Assembly (NCBI RefSeq): GCF_020075705.1 | Contig: NZ_JAIQUM010000011.1 | Location: 1-64,000 of the forward strand | DNA from: Metabacillus rhizolycopersici | Lineage (GTDB): Bacteria > Bacillota > Bacilli > Bacillales > Bacillaceae | DNA length: 64,000 nucleotides | Reading direction: 5' to 3' | Shown here: positions 47,720-56,141 of the stretch, piece by piece | Position numbering within the stretch: the first letter of the stretch is position 1 | Layout: every line of letters begins with the position of its first letter | Translations under genes and position numbers: made by a program | The notes under the pieces: model-generated | Told to the model about the DNA's origin: nothing | Seen by the model: only the letters and a program-made list of their open reading frames with translations | The model's database searches: none

Positions 47720-48596
47720 TGCTTGTGGCAACGAATCAACCGGAAATGAAAATAAATCCACTACAGAAGATAAAGGCAAATCAGAAACGATTACATATCA
47801 GTCTGAAAATGGCCCTATCGAAGTTCCCGCTGACCCACAGCGTGTTGTCGTTCTTTCTTCCTTCGCAGGTAATGTTATGGCTTTAGATGTAAATCTCGTT
47901 GGAGTTGATTCATGGTCGAAAATGAATCCACGTTTTGATGGAACATTAAAAGATGTTGAGGAAGTTTCAGACGAAAGCTTAGAAAAAATCATTGAATTAG
48001 AACCAGATTTAATCATCGGATTATCAACAATTAAAAACATTGATAAATTAAATGAAATTGCTCCTACGGTAACGTATACATACGGAAAAGTAGATTATTT
48101 AACACAGCACTTAGAAATTGGGAAACTTTTGAATAAAGAAGAAGAAGCTCAAGCTTGGGTAGACGATTTCAAAAAGCGTGCCCATGCAGCCGGAGAGGAT
48201 ATTAAAGCAAAAATCGGTGCAGACTCCACTGTTTCAGTCATTGAAAACTTTGATAAACAGCTTTACGTATATGGCGACAACTGGGGTCGTGGCACAGAAA
48301 TTTTATATCAAGAAATGAAATTACCAATGCCTAAAAAAGTAAAAGAAACGGCATTAAAAGATGGATACTATGCATTATCATTAGAAGTTCTACCTGAGTT
48401 TGCTGGAGACTACGTCATTTTTAGTAAAGACAAAGATACAGATAATTCATTCCAAGAAACAGATACGTACAAAAATATTCCAGCTGTAAAAAACAATCAA
48501 GTATTTGAAGTAAACATGAAAGAGTTCTATTTTAATGACCCAATTACATTAGATTTCCAACTAGACTTCTTTATCGATAGCTTTCTAGGTAATTAA
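47670..48596 (+). CDS. ferric siderophore binding lipoprotein
   Basis: A 308-residue binding protein of the FecB/FhuD (cluster 8) type. The signal MKKLLIPFTLLFFLIISAC ends in lipobox ISAC with Cys19, followed by a Ser/Asn/Glu-rich linker. The mature part reads IEVPADPQRVVVLSSFAGNV and later LEPDLIIGLSTIKNIDKLNE, family hallmarks. AAAAGGAG lies ahead of ATG although it is inside the ATPase frame. It captures the ferric siderophore outside the membrane. Confidence 0.92.
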   Translation: MKKLLIPFTLLFFLIISACGNESTGNENKSTTEDKGKSETITYQSENGPIEVPADPQRVVVLSSFAGNVMALDVNLVGVDSWSKMNPRFDGTLKDVEEVSDESLEKIIELEPDLIIGLSTIKNIDKLNEIAPTVTYTYGKVDYLTQHLEIGKLLNKEEEAQAWVDDFKKRAHAAGEDIKAKIGADSTVSVIENFDKQLYVYGDNWGRGTEILYQEMKLPMPKKVKETALKDGYYALSLEVLPEFAGDYVIFSKDKDTDNSFQETDTYKNIPAVKNNQVFEVNMKEFYFNDPITLDFQLDFFIDSFLGN

Positions 48597-48633
48597 ACTG
48601 ACGAGGAGGACACTAAGGATCTCCACTCTAACC

Positions 48634-48674
48634 AAATATAGATTGCTTCTCCCCCTGAGAAACAATCTATATTT
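48634..48674 (+). terminator. hairpin between binding-protein and permease genes
   Basis: A perfect 12-bp stem, AAATATAGATTG (48634-48645) and CAATCTATATTT (48663-48674), with outer arms CACTC/GAGTG. No T run follows directly, so it is more likely an mRNA stabiliser or partial terminator that favours the binding protein. Confidence 0.7.
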
Positions 48675-48746
48675 ATCCGATTGGAGTGACATTTCCTTAT
48701 GTGTCATCCTCTTTTCTATATTTTACGAAAGAAAGATGAGTGACTG

Positions 48747-49757
48747 ATGACAAAAAAAAATCAACATTCTATTCCATTTGTATTTAAATTGATTGTCGGA
48801 TTACTTGTGTTTGCTGGTATGTTTGTTGCTGCAATGATTTTTGGGGCAGCAGACACCACAATTAAAGATGTCTGGCTCGCATTTACTTCTGATGCTATGA
48901 GCGATAATATTTCAATCATCCGTGAAATTCGTTTACCTCGTGAAATTGCGGGGATTTTTGTTGGGGCTGCACTAGCGGTTTCTGGTGCGATTATGCAAGG
49001 AATTACAAGAAATCCACTTGCTGATCCAGGCTTACTTGGCTTAACTGCAGGCGCAAATGCAGCACTGGCCATAACGCTAGTATTTATCCCTTCAGCGAAT
49101 TACTTCGTAATTATGATCGCTTGCTTTATCGGGGCGGCTATCGGAACAATGATGGTTTTTGGGATTGGTGCAATGAAAAAGGGTGGCTTTTCTCCACTTC
49201 GAATTGTATTAGCTGGCGCTGCAGTCTCTGCCTTCTTATACGCAATCGCGGAGGGAACCGGTATTTACTTCAAAATATCAAAAGATGTATCAATGTGGAC
49301 AGCAGGAGGATTGATCGGAACTTCTTGGAATCAACTTCAAGTCATTGTTCCATTTATTACAATAGGTATCGTACTTTCGCTATTCCTTTCAAGACAACTT
49401 ACTATCCTTAGTTTAAGTGAAGAAGTCGCGGTTGGATTAGGACAAAAGACAACACGGATAAAAACAGTTCTTTTTATCATTATCATACTACTCGCCGGTG
49501 CTGCTGTTGCCCTTGTCGGAAATATGGCATTCGTTGGTTTACTCGTTCCTCATATTGTTCGTGGAATTGTTGGAACTGATTATCGGTTCATTATCCCAAT
49601 GTCAGCAATATCTGGAGCCACGTTTATGCTATTTGCCGATACAATTGGACGAGTAATCAATTCTCCATATGAAACACCTGTGGTAGCTATTGTCTCGATA
49701 ATAGGATTACCCTTCTTCCTGTTTATCGTGCGTAAAGGAGGAAAGGCATTCTCATGA
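48747..49757 (+). CDS. ferric siderophore ABC permease (FecCD family)
   Basis: A 336-residue permease with about nine to ten membrane helices. Landmarks: IRLPREIAGIFVGAALAVSG, then GITRNPLADPGLLGLTAGAN, and FVGLLVPHIVRGIVGTDYR near the end, all typical of FecCD permeases. It overlaps the second permease by four bases. Resembles YfiZ-type proteins, but the exact siderophore is unknown. Confidence 0.93.
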   Translation: MTKKNQHSIPFVFKLIVGLLVFAGMFVAAMIFGAADTTIKDVWLAFTSDAMSDNISIIREIRLPREIAGIFVGAALAVSGAIMQGITRNPLADPGLLGLTAGANAALAITLVFIPSANYFVIMIACFIGAAIGTMMVFGIGAMKKGGFSPLRIVLAGAAVSAFLYAIAEGTGIYFKISKDVSMWTAGGLIGTSWNQLQVIVPFITIGIVLSLFLSRQLTILSLSEEVAVGLGQKTTRIKTVLFIIIILLAGAAVALVGNMAFVGLLVPHIVRGIVGTDYRFIIPMSAISGATFMLFADTIGRVINSPYETPVVAIVSIIGLPFFLFIVRKGGKAFS

Positions 49758-50764
49758 TTCAACCAGCCTTAGTAAAAAAACAGCGGCTTATACTATTTAG
49801 TTTATTAGCACTTATTACAATTACAATCATCATTGGGACGGGAATGGGATACTCATCACTTTCTTATGACAGACTACTTCCAACCCTATTTGGACAAGGT
49901 ACGTTTAAAGAGGAATTTGTTCTATTTTCTATTCGGCTACCACGAATCATAATTACCCTGTTAGCAGGCATGGCACTCGCTTTATCAGGCGCAATTTTAC
50001 AAGGAATCACACGTAATGATTTAGCTGATCCTGGTATTATTGGGATTAACTCTGGAGCAGGAGTTGCAATTGCAATTTTCTTTTTGTTTGTCCCTATAAA
50101 TAATGCAGCTTCATTTGTTTATTACCTTCCACTTGTCGCTTTTATCGGTGCTTTACTAACAGCGTGCCTAATCTATATTTTTGCGTATAAAAGAAATCAA
50201 GGTCTTCAACCAGTAACATTAGTGCTAGTTGGAGTCGGTTTTTCAATGGCGCTTTCTGGGTTAATGATTGTACTTATTTCATCCGCTGAACGTTCAAAGG
50301 TAGATTTTATAGCAAAATGGTTAGCCGGGAATATTTGGGGTGCCGATTGGCCCTTTATTTGGGCGCTCCTCCCATGGTTAGCGATTCTCATTCCCTTTAC
50401 TTTATACAAAGCCAATCGATTGAATCTTCTAGGGCTAAGCGAACCTGTAGCAATTGGCGTAGGTGTATCAATCGAAAAGGAACGGATCGTATTACTGCTA
50501 ACAGCTGTCGCGTTAGCTGCTTCTGCAGTTTCCGTCACAGGAGGCATTTCATTTATCGGACTAATGGCTCCACATATTGCAAAGGCTCTTGTAGGGCCTA
50601 GAAATCAGTTATTTATTCCTGTCGCCATTTTGAATGGTGGATGGTTATTATTACTTGCAGATACGATTGGACGTAATATAATTGAGCCAGACGGCATTCC
50701 CGCTGGTCTTATGGTTGCATTGATTGGTGCACCGTATTTTATGTATTTGTTATTGAAAAAATAA
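49754..50764 (+). CDS. ferric siderophore ABC permease (FecCD family), second subunit
   Basis: A 336-residue permease paired with the previous one. Landmarks: IRLPRIIITLLAGMALALSG, GITRNDLADPGIIGINSGAG and FIGLMAPHIAKALVGPRNQ. It starts within the last codon of the previous gene (ATGA) and ends the operon ahead of a terminator. Resembles YfhA-type proteins. Confidence 0.93.
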   Translation: MIQPALVKKQRLILFSLLALITITIIIGTGMGYSSLSYDRLLPTLFGQGTFKEEFVLFSIRLPRIIITLLAGMALALSGAILQGITRNDLADPGIIGINSGAGVAIAIFFLFVPINNAASFVYYLPLVAFIGALLTACLIYIFAYKRNQGLQPVTLVLVGVGFSMALSGLMIVLISSAERSKVDFIAKWLAGNIWGADWPFIWALLPWLAILIPFTLYKANRLNLLGLSEPVAIGVGVSIEKERIVLLLTAVALAASAVSVTGGISFIGLMAPHIAKALVGPRNQLFIPVAILNGGWLLLLADTIGRNIIEPDGIPAGLMVALIGAPYFMYLLLKK

Positions 50765-50826
50765 GGGTAATCATAAAGGATATGTGTAACATCCGTAATC
50801 ACAATAGTTAGCATTGTATATAAGAC

Positions 50827-50862
50827 AAGAAAAGGCATCGGTTATTGACCGATGCTTTTCTT
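50827..50862 (+). terminator. terminator of the siderophore operon
   Basis: GCATCGGT (50835-50842) pairs with ACCGATGC (50848-50855), extended by A and T runs on the two sides (AAGAAAAG and TTTTCTT). Confidence 0.88.
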
Positions 50863-50875
50863 ATACGCTATAAGA

Positions 50876-50921
50876 AAAAAAAGGGAGTCCAATTCATTTA
50901 CGAATTGAACTCCCTTTTTAA
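50876..50921 (-). terminator. terminator of the GPH transporter gene
   Basis: AAGGGAGTCCAATTC (50881-50895) pairs with GAATTGAACTCCCTT (50902-50916); eight or more T follow on the minus strand. Confidence 0.88.
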
Positions 50922-50938
50922 TTTATTAATCAAAGGAC

Positions 50939-52354
50939 TTAATTATTGCCTTTTCTTTTTTCAGCTAAATCACTTGTAAGTTGGTTAAGACGTTGCTTCG
51001 TCAATGGATAGATGAATACTAAAATTAGGAAAACAATCAAGTAGGTGATTGCAGGTACTAAAGTACCTAGCGCATAAATCCCATCAAGTGCACCTTGAGT
51101 TTGTGCCTCACGCGTTGCATCATATCCAACTGCAGCAATCGCAAACCCACCAATACCACCAGCAAGTGCTTGTCCTACTTTACGTGCGAATGAATAAACA
51201 GAATAAACTGTTCCATCTTCACGTAAACCTGTTAAATATTCGTGGTAATCAATTACGTCTGTAACAAATGCCCAAACGACGATATTGAAAAATGCCATTC
51301 CAAACATTCCTAAAGCACCGACGATAATAAATTGAGTTGTCGTGATGTTTGGTAAGAAGTATAAAAGACCATAGATAAGAGCTGCAAATAGCATCCCTAC
51401 TGATGCAATTTCTTTTTTACCAAATTTCGAAACAAGTGGTTTTACTAATGGAATCGCAACAAATGTCGCAACTGTTTGGATGATCCCTACTAAGCTTAAT
51501 GCTGTAGCGTTACCAAAATAATCTTTAAATAAATATACGTTAACTGCACCAATCAGCATCATACACATCATGAAAAGGAGTGATGCAAAAAGAATTGAGA
51601 TTAATGGTTTGTTTTTCATAAGACCTTTGACTGTTGTACCCATGCCACCTTTTTTATCTGTCGCTTTACGTTCAGGTGCCACAATACGTTCAGTTGATAA
51701 TTTAACACACGCCATATAACAAGCGATTGAAAGGATACCAAACATAATCGCTGCCATTAAGAATCCGTTTGCATCTGCCTTATTGTCAACAAATACAATC
51801 AATGGTCCAACTGCATTAATAATTAAACTCGCTAACATTGCTCCCATTGTTCTGAACGTTGATAAAGTCGTACGTTCAACTGGATCGCTTGTAATAACAG
51901 ATGCCATTGAACCATAAGGAATATTTACTGTACTATATAAAGTCCCCCATATGATATACGTAACAAATGCGTATGCTGCATAAAACCCATTAGACATTCC
52001 TGGAATATGCACAAACATTAATACACCCGAAATAACAAGTGGAAATGACATTCTGAAAATCCATGGTTTAAATTTACCATGCTTACCAGACTTTCTTGTG
52101 TCAATGAAACGCCCCCACGTAATATCCGCAACAGCATCCCATAATCTAGCAATTAAAAAGAGCATTCCTACAAACGCTGCACTAAGGCCATACACGTCTG
52201 TATAATAAACCATTAAGAATGAACTTACTAGGATGAAGAAGAAGTCATTCCCAAAATCACCAAACATATAACCAAGTTTATCTTTCATACCAAACTTTCT
52301 AAACTCCGGGTTTTTAGCTACTGGTTCTGTAGCTTTTAGATTTGCAATACCCAT
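50939..52354 (-). CDS. GPH-family sugar:cation symporter
   Basis: A 471-residue MFS protein with about 12 membrane segments, of the glycoside-pentoside-hexuronide (GPH) family. The start KDKLGYMFGDFGNDFFFIL, then FLIARLWDAVADITWGRFID and VNIPYGSMASVITSDPVERT are family signatures. It imports glycosides, pentosides or uronides with a cation. GGAGGG lies ahead of ATG. No hydrolase gene is adjacent, so the sugar is unknown. The gap upstream carries three operator-like dyads. Confidence 0.92.
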   Translation of the reverse strand: MGIANLKATEPVAKNPEFRKFGMKDKLGYMFGDFGNDFFFILVSSFLMVYYTDVYGLSAAFVGMLFLIARLWDAVADITWGRFIDTRKSGKHGKFKPWIFRMSFPLVISGVLMFVHIPGMSNGFYAAYAFVTYIIWGTLYSTVNIPYGSMASVITSDPVERTTLSTFRTMGAMLASLIINAVGPLIVFVDNKADANGFLMAAIMFGILSIACYMACVKLSTERIVAPERKATDKKGGMGTTVKGLMKNKPLISILFASLLFMMCMMLIGAVNVYLFKDYFGNATALSLVGIIQTVATFVAIPLVKPLVSKFGKKEIASVGMLFAALIYGLLYFLPNITTTQFIIVGALGMFGMAFFNIVVWAFVTDVIDYHEYLTGLREDGTVYSVYSFARKVGQALAGGIGGFAIAAVGYDATREAQTQGALDGIYALGTLVPAITYLIVFLILVFIYPLTKQRLNQLTSDLAEKRKGNN

Positions 52355-52577
52355 TATTATCCCTCCATTACTTTGAAATTGTAATTTAGTGACTCTCCGC
52401 TAAAACAACAAGAGGATGATCCACCGTAAATGTGTTTATCATTCTGATTTCCCATTTCTGAAACCCTTTTCATAAATGGGAAAAGCTTTATTATTTATTC
52501 CTTGTACAGTTAGATATAAGGTTTGTTTCATTCATAACCCTTATCATTAATTGATTAAGCTTGTTGATTCCCAATGC

Positions 52578-52597
52578 AAACGCTCTATTAACCGTTT
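52578..52597. promoter_or_regulatory. operator-like dyad A
   Basis: AAACGCT, six bases, ACCGTTT, followed by ACAAAATA. One of three related sites; the common right part is TATTAAYCGYTYACAAA. The form resembles LacI/GalR operators (central CG). Confidence 0.6.
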
Positions 52598-52685
52598 ACA
52601 AAATACCTATCTAATCTAAATTATTCAAAATCCCTTTCACGATTGGATAGAAATTTAATTAGTTGGTTTCTTTTCCAGTTTCCTC

Positions 52686-52705
52686 AAGCGATATATTAAT
52701 CGCTT
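52686..52705. promoter_or_regulatory. operator-like dyad B
   Basis: AAGCGAT, ATATTA, ATCGCTT is a perfect palindrome with a six-base centre, followed by ACAAAGTA. The best of the three sites. Confidence 0.65.
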
Positions 52706-52852
52706 ACAAAGTAACCTTGCTTTAATAATGATCTTTATAAAACCTTAGAATCTATTATTGTATCTCGAAATACTTAGTAATTAGTTTGATAAACTAATTA
52801 ATTACTATAGTAGTAGTTTAGCACCATTTAATTAGTTGGTCAACCGTTTTGT

Positions 52853-52872
52853 AAGCGATGTATTAACCGTTC
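52853..52872. promoter_or_regulatory. operator-like dyad C
   Basis: AAGCGAT, GTATTA, ACCGTTC, followed by ACAAAATA. A further half-site ACCGTTTTG lies right upstream at about 52843-52851. Confidence 0.6.
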
Positions 52873-52962
52873 ACAAAATAAATCAACACTACTATCGATA
52901 GTTAGTTATCCATGCAACAACTTTCAAATGGTAAAAAAGCACAAAAATGTCGACTTAATTTT

Positions 52963-53097
52963 CCTATCTAGCTCCAGTGTCTAGCCCCTTGGGTCTACAG
53001 TCACTCAGGAATTGCAGGCAGAGAACACCCTCTATTCCTGAGCGCCTTATTTACCCCAAACTAAACAAGGCGCTTGCGCTTTTCTTAGTGGTATTAT
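52963..53097 (-). repeat. dispersed hairpin repeat, full copy on the minus strand
   Basis: Read on the minus strand it starts AAGAAAAGCGCAAGCGCCTT and ends near GACCCAAGGGGCTAGACAC. The outer stem CTCAGGAAT/ATTCCTGAG (53004-53012, 53034-53042) is kept, while its inner part pairs poorly. Same element as at 16577 and 54576. Confidence 0.8.
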
Positions 53098-53362
53098 CAT
53101 TATCATTAGATAAAAGCGTGAGTTTTATCCCACATTAACAGAAAGAAAAAGGATATAAGCAAATTAGCATGCAAAACAGCATACTATAATAGGGTCACCT
53201 TTTTTCATATCTTGATAAGTGCCACCATTTTTATATTCTGTTATATCCTTTACATGGATAATCGCTCTTCAGGTGCAAGTGAGTACTTTCATTCTGATGA
53301 TTGATCCATTAACAAAATTCCTATACGACTTATTTATAAAATCAATTTTAAGGAGATTTTTG

Positions 53363-54553
53363 ATGAAAAAAACATGGTTGTTAGGATTTGGCTTTTTCAG
53401 CATTAGTATCGGATGGTCATTATATAATGGATTTGTACCATTCTTTCTTGATCATTATCTTACGAGTACGGCATTAATAGGCTTTCTGATGACGATTGAT
53501 AATTATATTGCCCTTTTTCTACAACCTTACATCGGAAACCGCAGTGACCGTACAAATACACGCTTTGGTCGCCGAATGCCTTATTTGTTAATTGGTATGC
53601 CAATCGCCGCTCTATTCTTTACCCTTATTCCATTCCACACCAGTTTAGCTACATTAATCATTTTAATGGTATGTATGAACTTATCTATGGCTATTTTCCG
53701 ATCACCGACAATTGCCTTAATGCCAGATATTACTCCAGATACGAAGCGAACAAAAGCGAACGGGGTAATTAATTTCATGGGAGGCTGCGGTGCAATTTTA
53801 GCATTTACCTTAGGCTCCTATTTATATAGTGTAGAAGAATCACTGCCATTTCTAGTAGTTTCAGCGGTTTTCTTAGTGGCTCTATTCGTTATCTTTACAA
53901 ATATTAAGGAAAACCGAGATGCAATCCCCTATTCGATGACTACTTCGCCAAAAATTGACTACAAAAGGGAATTAAATTCAACAACTGTTTTCCTATTAGC
54001 TGCCATTTTCTTTTGGTTTATTGCTATTCAAGGAATGGAAGCCTTATTTACTTTGTATGGGGTAAATGAGCTTGGCTTATCAAAGAGTGCCTCCGCATTC
54101 TCACTAGCGTTCTTTTCCTTAAGTTTTGTACTATCTTCCATACCATGTGGCTTATTGGGTGCAAAATTCGGTAAGAAAAAAATGATATTGATCGGTATCA
54201 TTGGTTTAGCTTTCTCATTTATTCTCTTAAATTGGGTAGAATCAGTCTTTTATTTACGCGCTATTCTCTTAGCAGGCGGCATGTTTTGGGCATGTATTAA
54301 TATCAATGCATACCCATTTATCGTTTCTACGGGGAGTGAACAAAGTTTTGGAACACGGACCGGCTTATATTATTTCGCTTCCTCATTAGCAGCTATCATT
54401 TCCCCACCAGCTTTAGGTTTATTAATTGATTTATTTGGGTTTGGAATTTTATTTTATGCTGCTGCAGTGAGTATGCTCTTGGCACTAGCTTGTATGCTTA
54501 AAGTGAACAATAAAGAGACGCTTTCCATTTCACCTCATAAACTGAATGAATAA
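53363..54553 (+). CDS. SLC45-like MFS sugar transporter
   Basis: A 396-residue MFS protein with about 12 membrane segments. It reads MTIDNYIALFLQPYIGNRSD and TRFGRRMPYLLIGMP in the first loop, and FRSPTIALMPDITPDTKRTK in a later one, patterns found in SLC45/MalT-like sugar symporters. The substrate is unknown. I placed the start at ATG 53363, with AAGGAG ahead; the 48 codons before it lack a site and are not conserved in style. It is divergent from the GPH transporter, with operators between. Confidence 0.88.
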   Translation: MKKTWLLGFGFFSISIGWSLYNGFVPFFLDHYLTSTALIGFLMTIDNYIALFLQPYIGNRSDRTNTRFGRRMPYLLIGMPIAALFFTLIPFHTSLATLIILMVCMNLSMAIFRSPTIALMPDITPDTKRTKANGVINFMGGCGAILAFTLGSYLYSVEESLPFLVVSAVFLVALFVIFTNIKENRDAIPYSMTTSPKIDYKRELNSTTVFLLAAIFFWFIAIQGMEALFTLYGVNELGLSKSASAFSLAFFSLSFVLSSIPCGLLGAKFGKKKMILIGIIGLAFSFILLNWVESVFYLRAILLAGGMFWACININAYPFIVSTGSEQSFGTRTGLYYFASSLAAIISPPALGLLIDLFGFGILFYAAAVSMLLALACMLKVNNKETLSISPHKLNE

Positions 54554-54575
54554 ATACTGAGGGGAAATACATTCA

Positions 54576-54711
54576 GAACAAAAGCGCAAGCGCCTTGATC
54601 AGCCTCGGGCAAATAAGACGCTTTTGAATAGAAGGTGTTTTTTGCCTTCAATTCAAAAGTGGCTGTAGACCCAAGAGGCAGTCAAGAATTTTATACTTTA
54701 CGCTAAACAAT
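54576..54711 (+). repeat. dispersed hairpin repeat, full copy
   Basis: It starts GAACAAAAGCGCAAGCGCCT and ends CAAGAATTTTATACTTTACG. The central stem is CTTTTGAATAGAAGG against CCTTCAATTCAAAAG (54621-54635, 54645-54659), one mismatch. Compared with the copy at 16577 both arms have changed together, so pairing is preserved. Confidence 0.85.
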
Positions 54712-54714
54712 AAG

Positions 54715-54757
54715 AAAAGGGAAACGATTGAACACCGAACTCTCGTCTCCCTTTTCA
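54715..54757 (+). terminator. terminator after the SLC45-like gene
   Basis: AAAAGGGA with ACGA (54715-54728) pairs with TCGT and TCCCTTTT (about 54743-54755). It lies beyond the repeat copy and could also act for the convergent minus-strand gene. Confidence 0.7.
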
Positions 54758-54805
54758 ATAGCATTCCTGTTCCCCGAGCATTTCAAATAAATCTGCTTAG
54801 CAAAC

Positions 54806-55288
54806 TTATAGATTTTTCCATACCTTTGCATATTTCTTTTGATACTTAGGGTCGTCCACTTCTTCAATTAAGCTTAATGCCTTTAGTTTGATTTCTTCAT
54901 CTTTTACTTCATCATAAAGGTTTCTTAGGCCTTGAATAATATCAAAACGAACTAACGTATAATTTTTCTCATCCAAGCAATTCATAAAGCGATTAACAAG
55001 ATGATTGATTACCATTTCCTTTTGCTCAGGTCCTGCAAGACCTACTTTCCAAATCGATTGCAAACTATGTCTTGCGGTAACAAATTTTTTATCTTTTGTT
55101 ACTTCCCATAATGCAGGAAAATCTTGTAGTATCCTCTTCTCTGGATCACTTTTTGCTAAATGAGAAAGGAATTGTGCATATCTTGATCGTTTATGATTAT
55201 CAGAATTGGTTAACCCTTCCACCAATTGATCCCACACTTCATATGCCCAGTCTACCTCTTCCTTTGTAAATGAAAAAATCCGCCTACC
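54806..55288 (-). pseudogene. 5'-truncated gene for a helical-repeat protein
   Basis: The best start in the frame is GTG at 55237 (143 residues), but the frame stays open and protein-like further up (FTKEEVDWAYEV, about 55270-55238) until it runs into the terminator hairpin of phnX and a TAA at 55289-55291. No start with a ribosome site exists there. The product is helical (HEAT/ARM-like pattern, e.g. RHSLQSIWKVGLAGPEQKEM, LVRFDIIQGLRNLYDEV). I infer that the front of a longer gene was lost. It could still be made from GTG at low level. Function unknown. Confidence 0.5.
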
Positions 55289-55305
55289 TTATCATAGACG
55301 GATTT
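55273..55305 (-). terminator. terminator of the phn operon
   Basis: AAATCCGCCTA (55276-55286) pairs with TAGACGGATTT (55295-55305), using a G-U pair in minus-strand RNA, and six T follow. It sits 20 bases after the phnX stop. Confidence 0.87.
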
Positions 55306-55325
55306 CAGTGTGAATATCAATTTGT

Positions 55326-56141
55326 TCATCTTACATTCGGTCTCTTACCTTCTGATAAAAGATGATTGATTTTCTCTATTAATTGTGAAAATTCACTCAT
55401 CGATTGAATCGTAAAGTCTGCCCCACTCTGCTTAAAGGAATGATCTGTTTTGGAGATCGCGGCTTCTTGCTCTGATTCTGATAGAGCATTAAATTCATCT
55501 AAACTTAAACCCATTTCAGAGCTGCCAATAATAACGCCAACTGACCAAACGCCCGCATTAACTCCTTCTTTAATATCAGAAGTCGTGTCACCTACTTTTA
55601 CGACCTTCCATGATGCCGAAAGCTTGAGTTGCTCCATATTTCGATAAATCATATAAGGATATGGTCTTCCATAAGAATTTGTTTCATCAGGTGTAACATA
55701 AAAATCCGGACTATAGCCTTTTTTCAAAGCATTAGGAACGACGACATCCATCATCGTTTTTGTATATCCTGTTGTCGAACCAATTTTCAACCCTTGATTT
55801 CTCAATACTTGTACGGTCTCAATGACCTCCGGAATTGGATCTGTATACTCTGATAAGGAAGCCATAAGTGCTGGTTCAAATTTAGCATACAATTTTTCCA
55901 CATCTTGTTCGTTAAAAGCTCTTCCGTATTTCTCTTCCCATAATGCAGAAATTCTAGGCATCGAAAGCATCTCACGAATATGATCAATTTTCAGCATCCC
56001 CATCGGAGCACGTGCTTCTTCCATCGTCACGTCAATACCAGCATTCTTAAAAATATCAATAAACACATTTACCGGTGCAAAACATCCAAAATCAACTGCT
56101 GTCCCTGCCCAATCAAAAATTACACCTTCAACTTTATTCAT
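55326..56141 (-). CDS. phnX: phosphonoacetaldehyde hydrolase
   Basis: A 271-residue HAD-family enzyme that splits phosphonoacetaldehyde to acetaldehyde and phosphate. The nucleophile motif is VIFDWAGTAVD with Asp10, and the Schiff-base lysine is Lys51 in MGMLKIDHIREM; both sit two residues before their counterparts in the B. cereus enzyme (Asp12, Lys53). Later KVGDTTSDIKEGVNAG holds the metal-binding acidic residues. Start ATG 56141 overlaps the phnW stop by four bases. Last gene of the operon. Confidence 0.96.
   Translation of the reverse strand: MNKVEGVIFDWAGTAVDFGCFAPVNVFIDIFKNAGIDVTMEEARAPMGMLKIDHIREMLSMPRISALWEEKYGRAFNEQDVEKLYAKFEPALMASLSEYTDPIPEVIETVQVLRNQGLKIGSTTGYTKTMMDVVVPNALKKGYSPDFYVTPDETNSYGRPYPYMIYRNMEQLKLSASWKVVKVGDTTSDIKEGVNAGVWSVGVIIGSSEMGLSLDEFNALSESEQEAAISKTDHSFKQSGADFTIQSMSEFSQLIEKINHLLSEGKRPNVR

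Larger units (their letters stand above)
52355..53362. other. regulatory gap of about 1 kb between two transporters
   Basis: No gene. It contains three related dyad operators (52578, 52686, 52853), a 15-base direct repeat ATTTAATTAGTTGGT at 52653 and 52826, a reversed copy of the dispersed repeat (52963-53097) and a TATAAT at 53185-53190 that may be the -10 box of the plus-strand transporter. Confidence 0.55.

Noticed and set aside
52578..52872. CcpA cre sites at the operator-like dyads
   Set aside because: The halves match a cre only in TGTAA and CG; the ending AAT in place of CA and the longer 20-base dyad favour another LacI-type protein.
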